A DNA stretch of 64,000 nt, taken from NCBI GenBank assembly GCA_021014325.1, contig CM037463.1, positions 24,422,526 to 24,486,525 on the forward strand, in the 5' to 3' direction. The notes beneath the pieces are model-generated. The model saw nothing but the letters and a program-made list of their open reading frames with translations, was not told where the DNA came from and ran no database searches. This DNA is from Plazaster borealis. Taxonomy: Eukaryota > Echinodermata > Asteroidea > Forcipulatida > Labidiasteridae. Each line of letters opens with the position of its first letter. Positions within the stretch are counted from its first letter, which is position 1. Below are positions 41,779-54,800 of this stretch, one piece after another. A program made the position numbers and the translations under genes.

Positions 41779-42165
41779 ATTTTATAACACACCTCTAGTT
41801 AGTTCTGTAATCTGGTTGGCTGAAACACGGTCGGGTTAACTAGTGCATGAGATTTGCGCAACCGTGAACTAGACGCGCGTCAAGACATCGCGCGCGCATA
41901 ATTTGCGGGAAATGAGTTCCCGAACCGGGCGATAATAATTCAAATTTTTGGCTCGTTACAGCACCCTCTGATGTGAACAGTGAACAGCATTCAAAAATAT
42001 GAATCTGGGGAAACTAAAAACGTTCCTTTAATTGTTGAATTGCTTATGATTTAATTGCTCATGAGTTAATTGTTGAATTAAAACAGTTTAGTTATAAAAC
42101 CCTGAAAATTGTTTCTTTTCTTATCTCATATTTTAGACCGATGTGTGTTATAAAACACTAGACTG
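41779..42165. mobile_element. Probable MITE with TTTTATAACACACC ends
   Basis: TTTTATAACACACCTCTAG at the left and ATGTGTGTTATAAAACACTAG at the right are inverted. About 385 bp, non-coding. Confidence 0.55.
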
Positions 42166-42416
42166 GCATAATTCAGTCACTAGTGCACGTCTATCGGCCC
42201 CCTCGGGCCTGTGATTGACCAGAACTTGGGGACCTGTTCCTTGGTCACTCCATGGAGGAAGAAAATCCATGGTCACTCACAGTCCCTCAGGGCATGGAGC
42301 ATCCTGGTAGTAGAACACTCAGCAAACCACGGTCCCAGTCCTTAGATGATCTTTTGTTCAGCAGCTTCCTTTTCAAACCTGTCTCTGAATGCTCTCTGCT
42401 TAACAATGGCCACCTT

Positions 42417-42805
42417 AAAGGTATCGTACACGTTTGGTAATGACCAGAGATAACCTTTGACTCAAAACAAGTATTAGCATAAAAACTGACTTGGTAACAA
42501 GCAACGGAGAGCTGTTGATATAGTTTAAAACATTGTAGGAAACGACTCCCTCTAAAGTAACGTAGTTTTTGAGAAAGAGGTAATTTCTCACTAACATAAT
42601 AAAAACTTCTTGCAAGAAGTTTTTATTCCTATCTGAAAGCACACAAATTTGTACAACAAGGGTGTTTTTTCTTTCATCATTTTCTTGCAACTGTGATGAC
42701 CAATTGAGCCCAAACTTTCACAGGCTTGTTAATTTATGCATATGTTGGGATACACTAAGTGAGAACACTGGTCTTTGACAATTTCCAAACGTGTTCAGTG
42801 CCTTT
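42417..42805. mobile_element. MITE, family A, copy 6
   Basis: Full length; starts AAAGGTATCGTACACGTTTGG, ends GTGTTCAGTGCCTTT. Confidence 0.88.
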
Positions 42806-43665
42806 AAGGTGCGATACACAACTGTAAAATCTGGCACAGTTACAATGTAAACTACAGCATGGCGTCCATCTTGGCAGCTTGATTTATTTTGTTAAGTGTA
42901 CTCGGTTTCCCAAGATGCATGCGGTATATTTTTAAGATGGTGCTTGTGGATGTGGGCTATTCTTGTTATTCTCACAACCAACACTTTTTAAAAGAGATTT
43001 CAGTCCGTATAGACATCGTTTATGCGTTGTGTATAAACAGAACCATCCCCTGAACAGAAACAACAATGAGCATAAACAATTCATGCAAAAGGTTTCCTTT
43101 TACTTTAAATTACATGTGAATCTGTCTGATCCGGTAAACTGTTCTAAAATTGACCAGGAAACATGTTTTGCATGATGAAAAAAAGAACAGAGTGTTATCA
43201 AAAATTGAGAATGACATTTTGTAAACTACCGTGGTCGATGATGGAATAGGTTTTGATTTTGTTGCTTTTTTATAAACGTCTACTTGAATTGTATGGAATT
43301 ATATGCTAGGAAAGTAATGTATTTTATATGGATAAAACACAATCCATGCAGGTGAGAACAAGTTGAAAAAGTAATGACTATATTTATGAGCTAGGAACCT
43401 GGAGTTAAGTATCTGGTTCCTGTTGTCGTAACACCAATTAATTCTTGTTAATGTTGAATTATTGTACCCCTTGACATTGACTTTGGCACTGGACTGACGG
43501 ATTACAACCCTAATAACGCACCGAGTCACCTCTAATTGTCGGATTTCCTAATCGAGTTATTACGATGGATGAATGGATCCCCACGAGGGTCATGTAGAAG
43601 ATTCCTCAAACCCCGCGCTTCAAACTTAGCCTTCAATCATTGGTCAAATAAAGGGGCTCATCGTT
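42806..43665. other. Intergenic, no recognisable feature
   Basis: No gene or clear repeat. Confidence 0.5.
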
Positions 43666-44038
43666 AAAGGCACTGAACACGTTTGGAAATTGTCAAAGAC
43701 CAGTGTTCTCATTTGGTGTATCCCAACATTATGCATAAAATAACAAGCCTGTGAAAATTTGGGCTCAATTGGTCATCGAAGCTGCAAGAAAACGATGAAA
43801 GAAAAAACACCCTCTTTGTACAAATTTGTGTGCTTTCAGATAGGAATAATTAAAAGGCTTCTTGCAATTTATTTTTATTTTCGTGAGAAATTACCTCTTT
43901 CTCAGAAACTACGTTACTTCAGAGGGAGTCGTTTCTCACAGTGTTTTATACTATCAAAAGCTTTCTGTTGCTCGTTACCAAGTCAGTTTTTATGCTAATA
44001 TATATTTTGAGTAATTACCCAACCTGTACGGTGCCTTT
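43666..44038. mobile_element. MITE, family A, copy 7
   Basis: Full length; starts AAAGGCACTGAACACGTTTGG, ends CCTGTACGGTGCCTTT. Confidence 0.87.
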
Positions 44039-44946
44039 AATGCCACTTGCGCTCAGAAAGGGGTCAAGTCCAAAGCTGGTACACAACAAATTTGCTAAGT
44101 AAAGATATATCTTACTTAGAAGAAAAAGTAAGGCTATCAGACAAGTTGTTGTAAGTAAGTATCTTTTTCCCAAGAATCATTTTCCGCGCGTTACAGTTTT
44201 TAGGTAAATTGTCAACAGAGGGACAAACCGTTTCTGTCGCAGAGCGGACCGGACCCTTGCGCTGCTCCATTCGGACCAATATCGACAGACAACTCAAAAA
44301 CGAGAGCGGACAACAGATTAGAAATACAGACAAACTAAACTATTTTAATAGAAGTGCCCAATCATTTTCCTCAAACAATCTTAAAGTTGTACATGTTCCA
44401 AGTTCATATCAACGATCTAATAGGGACACGTACAATATTGATTTAATACACGCAAGTATACATCAATACTTTAATATAAAGAAGTATCCATCAATTAAAT
44501 AAATATAAATGAGGCGACCCGCTTGTGTGTAGCAGCTCCTTGTTAAGTAGCCCCTGTTCTTGACCCACCAAAAAAGACCCCCGGAAGAGTAGAACCCGCA
44601 TCCCACCATCACAATCGGTAGCCCGCGTGAGTTGCCCCACTGAACATTGGTGTGACCACACCCCCAGGACAGTTTGGCCAAGTAAGGTTAGCGTCACGGG
44701 AACTTCTGCAAATTAATGTTATATTAGGAAGCCCTTTACTGCACATAAATCAGTTTAAAAACGGCAAAGCTACGCCTTCACAAAGCTCACAAATAATTAC
44801 ACGCAAAATATATTTAGTTGCAAAAAATAGTTACGGCCTGACGTTTAGACCCTAGCAGAGTCTTTCTCGAAGGCTAAATGACAAGACAACACACATGAAC
44901 AGGTATATAAGTGTAACAAAAGCATAGGATTCGAACTGCCTCTAGC
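44039..44946. other. Intergenic, no recognisable feature
   Basis: No gene recognised; chance open frames lack family motifs. Confidence 0.5.
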
Positions 44947-45120
44947 TACCGGGCAATCTCGGTAGTCTAGTTGGTAAGACACTGCTCTAGAATTGCAAGG
45001 GTCGTGGGTTCGAATCCCACCCGAGTAATATGCCTGTGATTTTTTTTTCACAGGACTCGGGAAAGTACTGAGTTTACAGTGCTTTACACACATCGGTGTA
45101 CGGGTAAAAACCAAATATAA
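44947..45120 (+). mobile_element. Second type of tRNA-derived SINE
   Basis: Box A GTAGTCTAGTTGG with a paired D arm GTCT/AGAC, B box GGTTCGAATCC inside stem GTGGG/CCCAC, acceptor CTCGG/CCGAG. The anticodon stem does not pair well, and a body (ACTCGGGAAAGTACTGAG, CATCGGTGTACGGGTAAA) follows, so it is a SINE, not a tRNA gene. Confidence 0.72.
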
Positions 45121-45595
45121 TATGATAAAAAGATGTTTGAAACACAAAACAATACCTACAGAGAGCTCTAGGACATTATTCCACTCAAATAAACAGTATT
45201 CGGTGCCCCACAAAATAGAGAGAAATAACCACAGAAATTGAATGTGTTCTCTCTTGCTCAAAGCTAAAATGGGGGAAAAAAAGTCAAAAACTCTATTTTT
45301 GTTTACAGTATACGCAAAAAAGAAAGTTGCATTAGCCCCAATTAAGATTGAGGGCGCACTTGCGCTCACCACTCATTAATTATTATTCCCGATGCGTTTT
45401 AACATCTATTAGGGCCTATATTATTTGGTACTCAGTAGCTTACTTCTAACATACTTCCTATGAACAAACGGCGAAGAAACAAAAATACTGTTTTTCACAA
45501 GAAGCACATGCCATCCCAAAAGGCCCTTTGAGTCCTAAGTTCGAGTAATCTCCAGGAACAGGTGTTAACGGAATATGACGCATGGACCAACGGGG
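45121..45595. other. Intergenic, no recognisable feature
   Basis: A 175-codon minus-strand open frame ends here but crosses the SINE and shows no family motif; not called. Confidence 0.5.
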
Positions 45596-46180
45596 GCGCA
45601 ACCTAGCCCTGGTAGGACGTCAGTCAGTGCCACTGCACTGACGTCCTGGGTATAAAGATCCTTTACAATGCGAACAAAATTTTGAGTAACATTTTAAAAT
45701 ATTTTTACCTAATTTGAGACGCTGAAACCCCATTCACTTATTCTTGGTGCCTTTAATTACACTTTTGCTGAGTTCAAAACCTATCAAATACATCCATGAA
45801 TGACATTATTTCCAAAAATAAGTCCAAGTTGTGCACCGTCGTGTTGCCGCCCGGAAGAAAAAGCGTTCAGTGTTACGGGTTAGACAGCGCCCTCTTTTGT
45901 GGGCTTGGTTCCATGTCAGTTGAGGTTGTCGCAACGAATGCGTCAATTTCCATTTTATTTTCACAATAATGTCATCCAAGGATAAAATTGGCAGTTCTGA
46001 ATAGAGCAGGCGTAAGGTTCAGAACACAAGAAACATGTGAGTCACGTTTCAGCTTCCTCAAAAAGGTAAAAATATGATAAAAAATGGTTATTAATTTTGT
46101 CGCAATGCCTGAGGACCTTTATACCCTGGACTCCGTCGCGTTGTATGCAACGGAGGAGTCCAACCTGGGCTAAGGCGCAG
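45596..46180. mobile_element. Possible inverted-repeat element
   Basis: CCTAGCCCTGGTAGGACGTC at the left and GGAGTCCAACCTGGGCTAAGG at the right are imperfect inverses; each end also carries its own hairpin (GGACGTCAGT...ACTGACGTCC; GGACTCCG...CGGAGGAGTCC). Non-coding. Confidence 0.45.
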
Positions 46181-46237
46181 CCATGACCCTCTTTAAGGTA
46201 CTCTTAGGGGTCGCACGGGAATACGACTTAAAACTGA

Positions 46238-47096
46238 TGTTACGATCCAAAAATCTCCAAACTATCCGTGAATATAAATCACTCAAAAAGCCCGAATTTT
46301 CTCAGATGCAACAAATAAATCAAACAAGGTGACACTGATGTATAAGAACACAGAATCCAAGTGATTTAATGATAAAACTATCAACCACTTCAGTTACCGA
46401 TTTGGTTTAACAAACATACACTGATTGCATAAAACAAGTGTACATTAAAATGGATCTTATACAACATAAGTGTCTTACGGGCTAATACGTCAACCTGGAT
46501 GAAATACAGGCGAGGATCACAGCAACAGAAGATACAGCGAGGATCACATACACTGGCTCTAAAACGATCAACTCCAGGGGCGGTAAAACAGTTCTTTGCC
46601 GATGTGACTATGAGCTATCACGGGGCGAACTCACTCCGAAAAATGTCCAGAAGAAGACGAAGCAACAACGGGTACACAATCTGACACCCGCCACAAAATA
46701 TGGGGAAGAAGACCCCAAAATACCGAACTGTAGATTAAGTTCGAAAATGTCCTTTCCGGATTTAAATTAAGCTCTTTAACTGCACTCGGTCAAAAGCGAA
46801 CTCTACCAAAAGCTCCTCCAACGAGTTGAATCACAATCACAGAAGTCGTAGCTTCCACCAGTCTTGAGTATTTGTGTCCCCTCGAAGATTGATCCCCAGC
46901 CTGTATATAAAGGATTTGTGTTGTTTTCTGGAAAGTTCTAAAACTAACTTCAAACTTCCAGAGCCTAGATCATTCTAGATCCTTCATAACGGATTAGCGC
47001 CGCCCACTAGGGTCAACGGACTTACACACAGAAAATGATTGACAGCGTGCGTTGTATACACGTAATTACATGTACATGTATTAGGGTCTCATAACA
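46238..47096. mobile_element. Solo LTR, 859 bp, with CTGA target duplication
   Basis: Begins TGTTACGATCC and ends CTCATAACA (TG...CA with TGTTA/TAACA ends), flanked by CTGA at 46234-46237 and 47097-47100. A TATATAAAG box at 46913 and a 180-bp 3' part suggest plus orientation. No internal region, so a recombined solo LTR; superfamily (Ty3 or BEL) not determined. Confidence 0.62.
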
Positions 47097-47186
47097 CTGA
47101 CAAACGAAATGTTTGCTTACGCGACAGTGGCGACCATGGGAGATGGATGGGGAGGCTAAGGGGGCGTTGGGGATGGTTTGGTCGGG

Positions 47187-47238
47187 TGGTGGTGGTGGTG
47201 GTGGTGGTGGTGGTGGTGGTGGTGGTGGTGGTGGTGGT
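47187..47238. repeat. (GGT)n microsatellite
   Basis: About 17 GGT units, followed by a G9 run. Confidence 0.95.
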
Positions 47239-47734
47239 ACTGATGTTGGGGGGGGGATCAGGGATAGAACTAACAGGAACTATCAGGAACAACCGTTTAA
47301 TGAACGTTAATGGTTGACAAGCCTCTTGCTGTTGGCCTTTGTGAAATTGAATGATTTTTGCGACCTAAAATTTGAATGGTCTTATTTTACTTGTGAATTA
47401 AATAACTGTTGAAATTGAATAGGATCCTTTGGACTGTTGATTGCTGACGATGCATGCAACAATTTTCAAACGAAATTGAATGAACAGGATGTTTCATTGA
47501 ATGGATTTTGAATTGAAACTTGCCGGCAAAACCTATATTGTCAAAAACAGATATTAACAGCGACCATGAATTACTTTTTTGTTTTAAACTTTGCCTTGAA
47601 GTAAGGATTCAATCATCGAATTTTGAGCTGCTCAATAAGTGGTGACGTATGAATGAATGATCAGGAACTGTCTTCTTAAAATGTCTCGTCTTAATTTCGA
47701 TCCGGGGAGTAAACACATTTCCAAGTTAGTTTTA

Positions 47735-47895
47735 TCATAAGAAGTAACTATAATAGTAAAATTGCGGGTACAGCCATGTGTAAAAACTCTTTTGTGGAAG
47801 TGTTGGCTCTGAAAAGAGGTTGTACCCGCAAGTTTACTATTTATTTATAGTTACTTCTTATTCCACACCATGCAAAGCTTCAAACAACACTTAGT
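47735..47895 (+). mobile_element. Retroelement terminal fragment, rearranged
   Basis: AAGTAACTATAATAGTAAAATTGCGGGTACAGCC-type left half faces the inverted GTACCCGCAAGTTTACTATTT and ATAGTTACTTCTT; the right half matches 32760-32865. Confidence 0.5.
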
Positions 47896-48379
47896 TTTAT
47901 CATCTTTACGTGGCTCTTTTATCATGGTGCCTGTACGCTCAAGCAACCAAAGTCTTTATAATTGCTTCTCTTCACCTAGGAGTACAACATGAGAACACAT
48001 GGTTGAGATGACATTTGGTTTGATTAACCCCTATCGTACTGCCCAGTGGTATTATGCATGTAAACGAACCCATTATCTCCAAAGAAGAGGGGTTTTTGCG
48101 CCGTTTTGTTGTGCCGCATCACTTTTAAACCATTATTGGTATCATAATTCAAAAACGTAGCATACCTGTCTGACAATTTTTCCTCTCAGAATAAAGACAT
48201 ACATGTAGATTGATGGCGCTATTGAGGGTTTAACACACTGGAGAGTTTATGCACACTCTGATTTGTCGAAGAGTGGTCACGTGGGGGTTCAGTGAACTAA
48301 TGTAAATATCGCCACAGGGGCAGGAACCGTCCAGCACCATTCGTCCACATTGGTTAATTAAAGTTCATCAATTGTAACG
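47896..48379 (+). other. 5' flank of SLC22 gene 4
   Basis: Promoter expected here; no TATA box or other clear element seen. Confidence 0.45.
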
Positions 48380-48802
48380 ATGAAGTTTGATAATATTTTA
48401 GAAGAGATCGGGGTTTTTGGCAAATATCAGAAAGTCTTATGTGTTCTGCTGTATCTGTGTGCTATACCTCTATCCGAGCACGCCATCGCACAGGTATTTC
48501 TGGCGGCAAAGACAGACCATTGGTGTGTGGTTCCTGCAAGTCAATCTATTAACTGTAGCTCTTCAGAGTTGGACTCATCGGATTGTCTGGAGTTGCAAAA
48601 AGAATTGACCATACCGTTCACTGTCGACGAGGATGGGAACACGGTGTATACAAAATGCGAGCGGTACCTCAATGCCCGGAGTCCAGGGAAAGGTTTCTCC
48701 AATTTGACGGACGGTCAAGATGGTTGGACCAACGAAACCATCGAGTGCGATGCTGGGTGGGAGTACGATCGCTCACGGTATAAGACTACTGTCATACAAG
48801 AC
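48380..48802 (+). CDS. SLC22 gene 4 exon 1 (helix 1 and extracellular loop)
   Basis: 141 codons, donor gtaagt. Helix 1 differs from gene 3 (LLYLCAIPLSEHAIA against [15 protein letters not shown]), while from [11 protein letters not shown] onward only a few residues differ. Confidence 0.95.
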
Positions 48803-51800
48803 GTAAGTTACCAAAGATCACTTATAAATAATTTAAACTGATTAAAAACAAGTCAAATGGTTTGAACTGCATCGGGGAAAAAATGAATTTGATCCTTACA
48901 CCTATGTGTGATGTTAAAGAGAAAACATTCCGCCGGCACCTCCTGCGGGATTCAGACCTACACAACGGGAATCTAGACCAGATGAACCCACCATGACTTT
49001 ACCTCTGACTGTGGAATGTTTTATTACGACGCCGTATGGCCACAAAACACCAACTACAAAATATTGGAAACAACGGAATTAAGAAGTTGAATCTCCAATC
49101 CTGTGTTGCCGATGAACCTGGCTATCATGCTATATAAGAGAAGTATAATAAGACAATCAGATCAATTCCAATTCAACCGAGTCACATTTTAAGAAAGATT
49201 GTAAAATTATTCCTTAATTACTTTTGGTATGAAAAGACTTGCAAAAGCAACGGTTTATGTTTATTGTTAACTCTAAATAATACGAAAATGTAAGGTTTTT
49301 GGGGGAGATGATTTTCTGAAAAGTATTTCACGTTATCATCTGGAATTCTCTCTATGATTTGACGCTAAATTGTTCATTCTAACTTCTTGTGGCTTTAGTT
49401 TGATCTGGTGTGTGCTAAGACCGACCTGTCAGGAATCGCCCAGTCCGTGTTCTTCGCTGGCTTCCTCTGCAGTTCTTTTATTTGGGGGGCAGTTGCTGAT
49501 TGGTCCGTATAGACTTTGTGTTGCCCTGGCAACCTAATTTTAGTATTTACATTTTATTTGCCAATCTTGTAAGGCTGTGTTTAGTCTCTACCTTCAATTG
49601 TAGTCTCAAGGGGGGGGGGGGGTAATTAGAGTCCTCAGTTGACACCAGAACGAACATGTGTGAATCTGAAATTGCCAGTGTATAACAAAATCCATCATAA
49701 TTCCCTTCTATTCAATATACAAGGATACAGACAGCCTTTTCAAAAGAGCTATTGCCTCGGACCATGGCCTATGGTTTTGCTTATGTTACACGTCCAGCCC
49801 CCTCCTCATTTTAAAGGAAACGACAAACGGAAATAGCAGATGAGGGAGTGAGATTTATTTGGACTGTTTCTTGATTTGAATCCAGGGCTGGTAGGAGGCC
49901 AACGTTCGTGATATGTGTCACCTTGTCACTTATATCAGCAACATCTGTTAGTTTCATGCCGAACTTCGCGTCGTTCACTGCCATGAGGTTCTTTGTAGCT
50001 GCGGGTAACTACGGCATCTTTTTGATGGCGTTCATAATAGGTAATCAGTTTAATAAATGAGTATAAAATACATCAGTTTATAAAGTGTCTACATCAGCAT
50101 TTTGGCGACAGAATGGAGAAGTTGAAATTGTTAATCAACCAATTCCACTGGTTTTGGTTTGACTCATTTACTGATAACATTATGGCAAACGGTGATGGAG
50201 GTCAATTGCGTTCGAAGTTCAGGATTAACCTTCGAATCATGTAGACTGATTGAGAGAAAAAAACAAAACAAATATTGGCCCAATGATTATCTGGTAGGTA
50301 GAAACATGATCAGAGGCAAGGTTCAACTGCAAAATCACAATGTTATCAAATGAGCCATGCGTAAAAAAATTAAAAATTAAAATAAGGAAAGAAAACCAGA
50401 AACAAACAAACAAACACCACAACAAATAAACAAATCAAAAAACATACAAACTGTAATAGTACCGGTATACGTTGTAAAAACTGATTTATATGCTTACCCA
50501 CAAGGTACATTTTCGGAACAAAAAACTACTTATCAAACCAAAATAATGAAAACGTTTCAAAACTCTGAGTAATTGTTCACTTTTGATAACTTTGAGAGAG
50601 TTTTTGGTTTTTCTTGGTCAGTGCTGATATTGTCTGGTGTACCGTCAGCAAACATACCGTGCTATAAAACTTGTATTCACATTCGCCCCGGCGAAAATAT
50701 AATTGTTAATAATATACAAATATTAAATGCATATGAGTATCTACCTTACACAAAGATCCTTGTCATTTGATTGGTGGAACACACGTCACGTGTAGTGCTT
50801 TATTTTTTCAACGTCACAGCCGCGAGCAGTGGTTGGCAAAAGAAGTGCGGTCGACCTTCACTGCAAAAGGTACAACAGTTTATTATTTGACCAACAATGC
50901 TATCAAATTAATACCCATATTAACTGCATATTACTGACAAATAAATTGTACTATCCCAAACAAACGGACAATTACTTCGCTAAAAAGAGAAGTTGTTTTG
51001 CCAAGCCAGCTCCTCAAGGCCTCCCATACAATGGTGATCAATGTTTGTCGACAAAAGAAAGGTCTAATTGTTCCTACACTCCAAAATTTAACATGGGAGT
51101 CCTACGTTGATAATTATAACACCCTTACACGCATCAAACAATACCCATAGCAACCAGTGTACCACAGCAACAGCAGCTTCTTGGTACCTAGCGTTTTATT
51201 TTCCCTAAAATTCGCCTTGGTAAAATAGAACGCTCTGGGGATCACCTCGATCGGGAGTCGATAGTTTTTACCATAGCATGAGTAAAATCAGTCAATATGT
51301 GTATAATATAGTACTCCTATGTTACATATTGGAGTGCCCGAACAAACATGGCAAAATACAGTATGACACGTAATGCATGTTCCCGGCCAATCAAATGACA
51401 AGGATATATTCACCAGTTTCAGACAGGCACTCCAGAGTCGCGCCGAATCGAATTATTAGTGAATTAAGAACGTCATGACAAGTTTGACCTCTGAGCGCTG
51501 GACGCACTATGTCGAAATATCGACTGGTGCAGTCGTTTGGAACGACTCTGGAACGTCTTGGTTTCAAACTTCGAATGGTACGAGCTCTTTTTATAGCCCA
51601 GAAAACGCCCATTACAAGGCAACGTGTCCCTTTAGAATCTATTTTACTATGTTTATTTGGCTTGCGGTAACACCACGTGTATATCTACTTAGCTGTGTAG
51701 ATTTTTGTTCTTTGCGAACTTGTCTTGCTATCTTACTGCCTCGGAGTAGGTTTCGGAATTCGGGAGATTTTTGTTCTTTGAGAACTTGTCTTGCTATATT

Positions 51801-54800
51801 GTACTGCCTCGGAGTAGGTTTCGGAATTCGGGAGACTATTCTACTGCCGCAGAGTAGATTTTCGGAATTCGGGAGACTATACCAAGTTCTGAAAAGAACT
51901 GTCCAGCTGCTTCTTAACTACTACCTGGGCGGAAGGTAGGAAATCGGTCGGGACTACTACTTTCGCTTAGTGGATCGGGGGGACTTATCGTTATTAACTT
52001 CACTGCCGCTGAGTGAGTTCTTATTTAGTCTCAACGTTTCGACTAGCTTGCTCTAGTCATCGTCAGGAGACTATTTTACTATGATTCTCATAACTATGTA
52101 TTTTTCTGCTCAGTATCTGAGATTGTAGGTCCTGGTTACCGGACTCAGGTGGGGACGTTGATATCGGTATGTTTTTCACTGGGCTACGTGCTCCTGTCTC
52201 TGTTTGCGTATCTGCTTCGTGAGTGGCGACATCTTCAGCAAGCACTATCACTACCAATTGCGATATTCTTCACATATTTCATGTAAATATCGATTTTATT
52301 TTTAAGAATGTGGGTTTATTCCACTGAAACACATCACGGAGATTACTGGGCTGAGGTGTCATCTGTTTTTGCTATGTACGCCCTCTATGTCAGCTGTGGA
52401 CCACACTGTCAATAGACTGTGCAAGTCTCGCGCATATCGAAAGCGAGAAAAAAACTCGAACGAAGACTAAATTTTTCTATGAAATCAAAGCTTCTTTTTA
52501 AAATTATATTTATACAAAATTCGTGAAAATAATAATACCCATAACAAGTTGTGATCAACAAATTTTCAAATTTTAATTTTATTATACAAATAATTTGTTC
52601 AAATTAACATTGAAACAAAATAAAAAATTGGGACGAGGATGCTTATTGATAGAAACCCCATTTGCAAATCACGCCTGAATGTGTGCGACAATGACAACAT
52701 GACCGTCAGTTGGGCAAAATTTTGTGCAAGTAACCGGAAACGGAGGTCAAGTCTTATTCTAAGGTTGTCTTCGTTATTTTGTTGAAGTGATTTTACTTTC
52801 ATATCACTTAGTATTACATTCCCAACAACAACACATATAATTTTCAAAGCCATAAACTACGTTAAACTAAAATAATTGACAAAACAAAATCCCGCCCACG
52901 TAAAACTCCAGATGGTTGGGACCACAATGGTCCCGGAAGTTCGAATAATTATGCGCGAGACTTGCACAGTCCAAGTGACGTGCCAGAATGTCCACGATCA
53001 ACCAACGAAGAAGCGGACATTTGCCACACAGCTAAAATGGCAGCGCGCATGAAGTGCCTCAAAAGCTGATAAGGACATCTAAATAACATACTGCGTTTTC
53101 CGTGCATTGTTTCTATGGACTATTCTCGCTATTCACACGCCATCTTGATTTTCTCTCATATCAAGCGTGTACAAACTAAGGCTTGAATGGAGGGAGCAAA
53201 TGTGGTGTCGGTTCGCATTTATATGTAAATCAATGATTTTCAAAAAACATACAACTTACAAAAGAAGGCAGCAACACATGATGAGTGATAGTCTATATAT
53301 AGACTCTATATTGGACATTATAAAAGAAAAGAATGTTTTAGAATGACAATCTCTTCAGATTTAAATAACGGAATGTATTTACGCTCGTATCAATGGCTTT
53401 GAGGGACCACCATACACAAAAGGACGTGAACTAAACTTTAGGGACCGTGCTTGGGAAGCCGGTGTCTATCAGGATTTTGCTGCTGCTGTTGCTGTTGTTG
53501 CAGCAGCAGCAGCAGCAATAACAACTCTATTTAATAACGCTACCTTTTGCAAAGATTTCTTCCGGAGTCGCCCCGATGGCTCATCTCGAAGAAGAGGTAC
53601 AAGGAAGCAAAGAAGGTCATCGATAGAATGGCTGAGGTCAACGGCACTCATGTCCCAGAAAACCTATTTGACGATCTGGAGGAACATGACAACGAGGTAT
53701 AGATCCCAATGTCAGAGTTTAATCTACCTAATCTTTGTACAGAGCTGTATACTGAAAGAGTTGCGACATCGAGGGACCAGTTTTCTTTGGTCATGTGGTT
53801 GCTGGATGCCATTTTCGGTCCAAATGTAGCACAACCCAATGTGCAGTCTAGTCTGGCAACCTGTGTGCATACATGCGTTTGTTGTTGTTGTTGTTGTTTT
53901 GTTGTTGCATGTGTATGTCTAACCATAGGTTTAGACCAGTGCCTGTGGGGACCAGTCTAAGTTTACGCTGCCTATCGTTGTTTAGAGTTGTGCCCTCTAT
54001 TGAAACCATTCTGCTTATAGTTCTTTACTTCATAACTTCACTTAATTATTCTCCCTCGTCGCAGAACACCACTGGAAGTTCCATGAGTCAACAGACGACC
54101 CACATTGATCTTTTCCGAACACCAAATATGAGAAAGAAGACCCTTAATCTCTTGTTCAATTGGTGCGTAAGTGTGGAGCCGGTTAGAGGTTAAGCGTGTT
54201 ATTGAAGACAGATTTAGGTTTATAGATTAGTAAATCATAATGTTGATAATACCAAAAACGCAACAATTGAACCGAGCCGGGTGGTCAATATTTATTTAGT
54301 TATTTATTGCAACATCTTTATACATGGATACAAAGATCAGCAAAAGCTGTTTTACACCAATGTCCTGTTTTACATAAATGGCCAACATAAACAACGGACT
54401 AGAATAAAGATAATAAATGGAGAAGGAACTTTGAATAGAAGAAGGAATATTCTTTAAAGAGCACCGGACTCAAGCTCTGGTGTTTCTGATCACCAGATTG
54501 TGGGTTCGAGTCCTGGTCGAGGCAAGTGTGTCCTTGACCCAGATAATTTACCATAATTGCTTTGTCTTTCGGATGGGACATTAAGCCGTAGGTCCCCTGC
54601 ACTTGGATCGGTAGTGCATGTAAAAGAACCCAGAACACTTATCGTGGAAGAGAAGGGGTAAACCCCGGTGTTTCTGGTTCACATAGCAAGCACCCTTGTT
54701 TACGGGTTTCCTCAGGCTTGTGAGCTACAGTGATTAAGTTTACCTATGAGGCATCCTTGGTTTCATCACCAATGATAATAATAATAACAATTTCATAGAA

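Noticed and set aside
44947..45022. tRNA gene
   Set aside because: Good A and B boxes but the anticodon stem does not pair and SINE-like sequence follows.
44845..45372. 175-codon minus-strand gene
   Set aside because: Crosses a SINE in antisense, contains no recognisable domain and has no splice or homology support.
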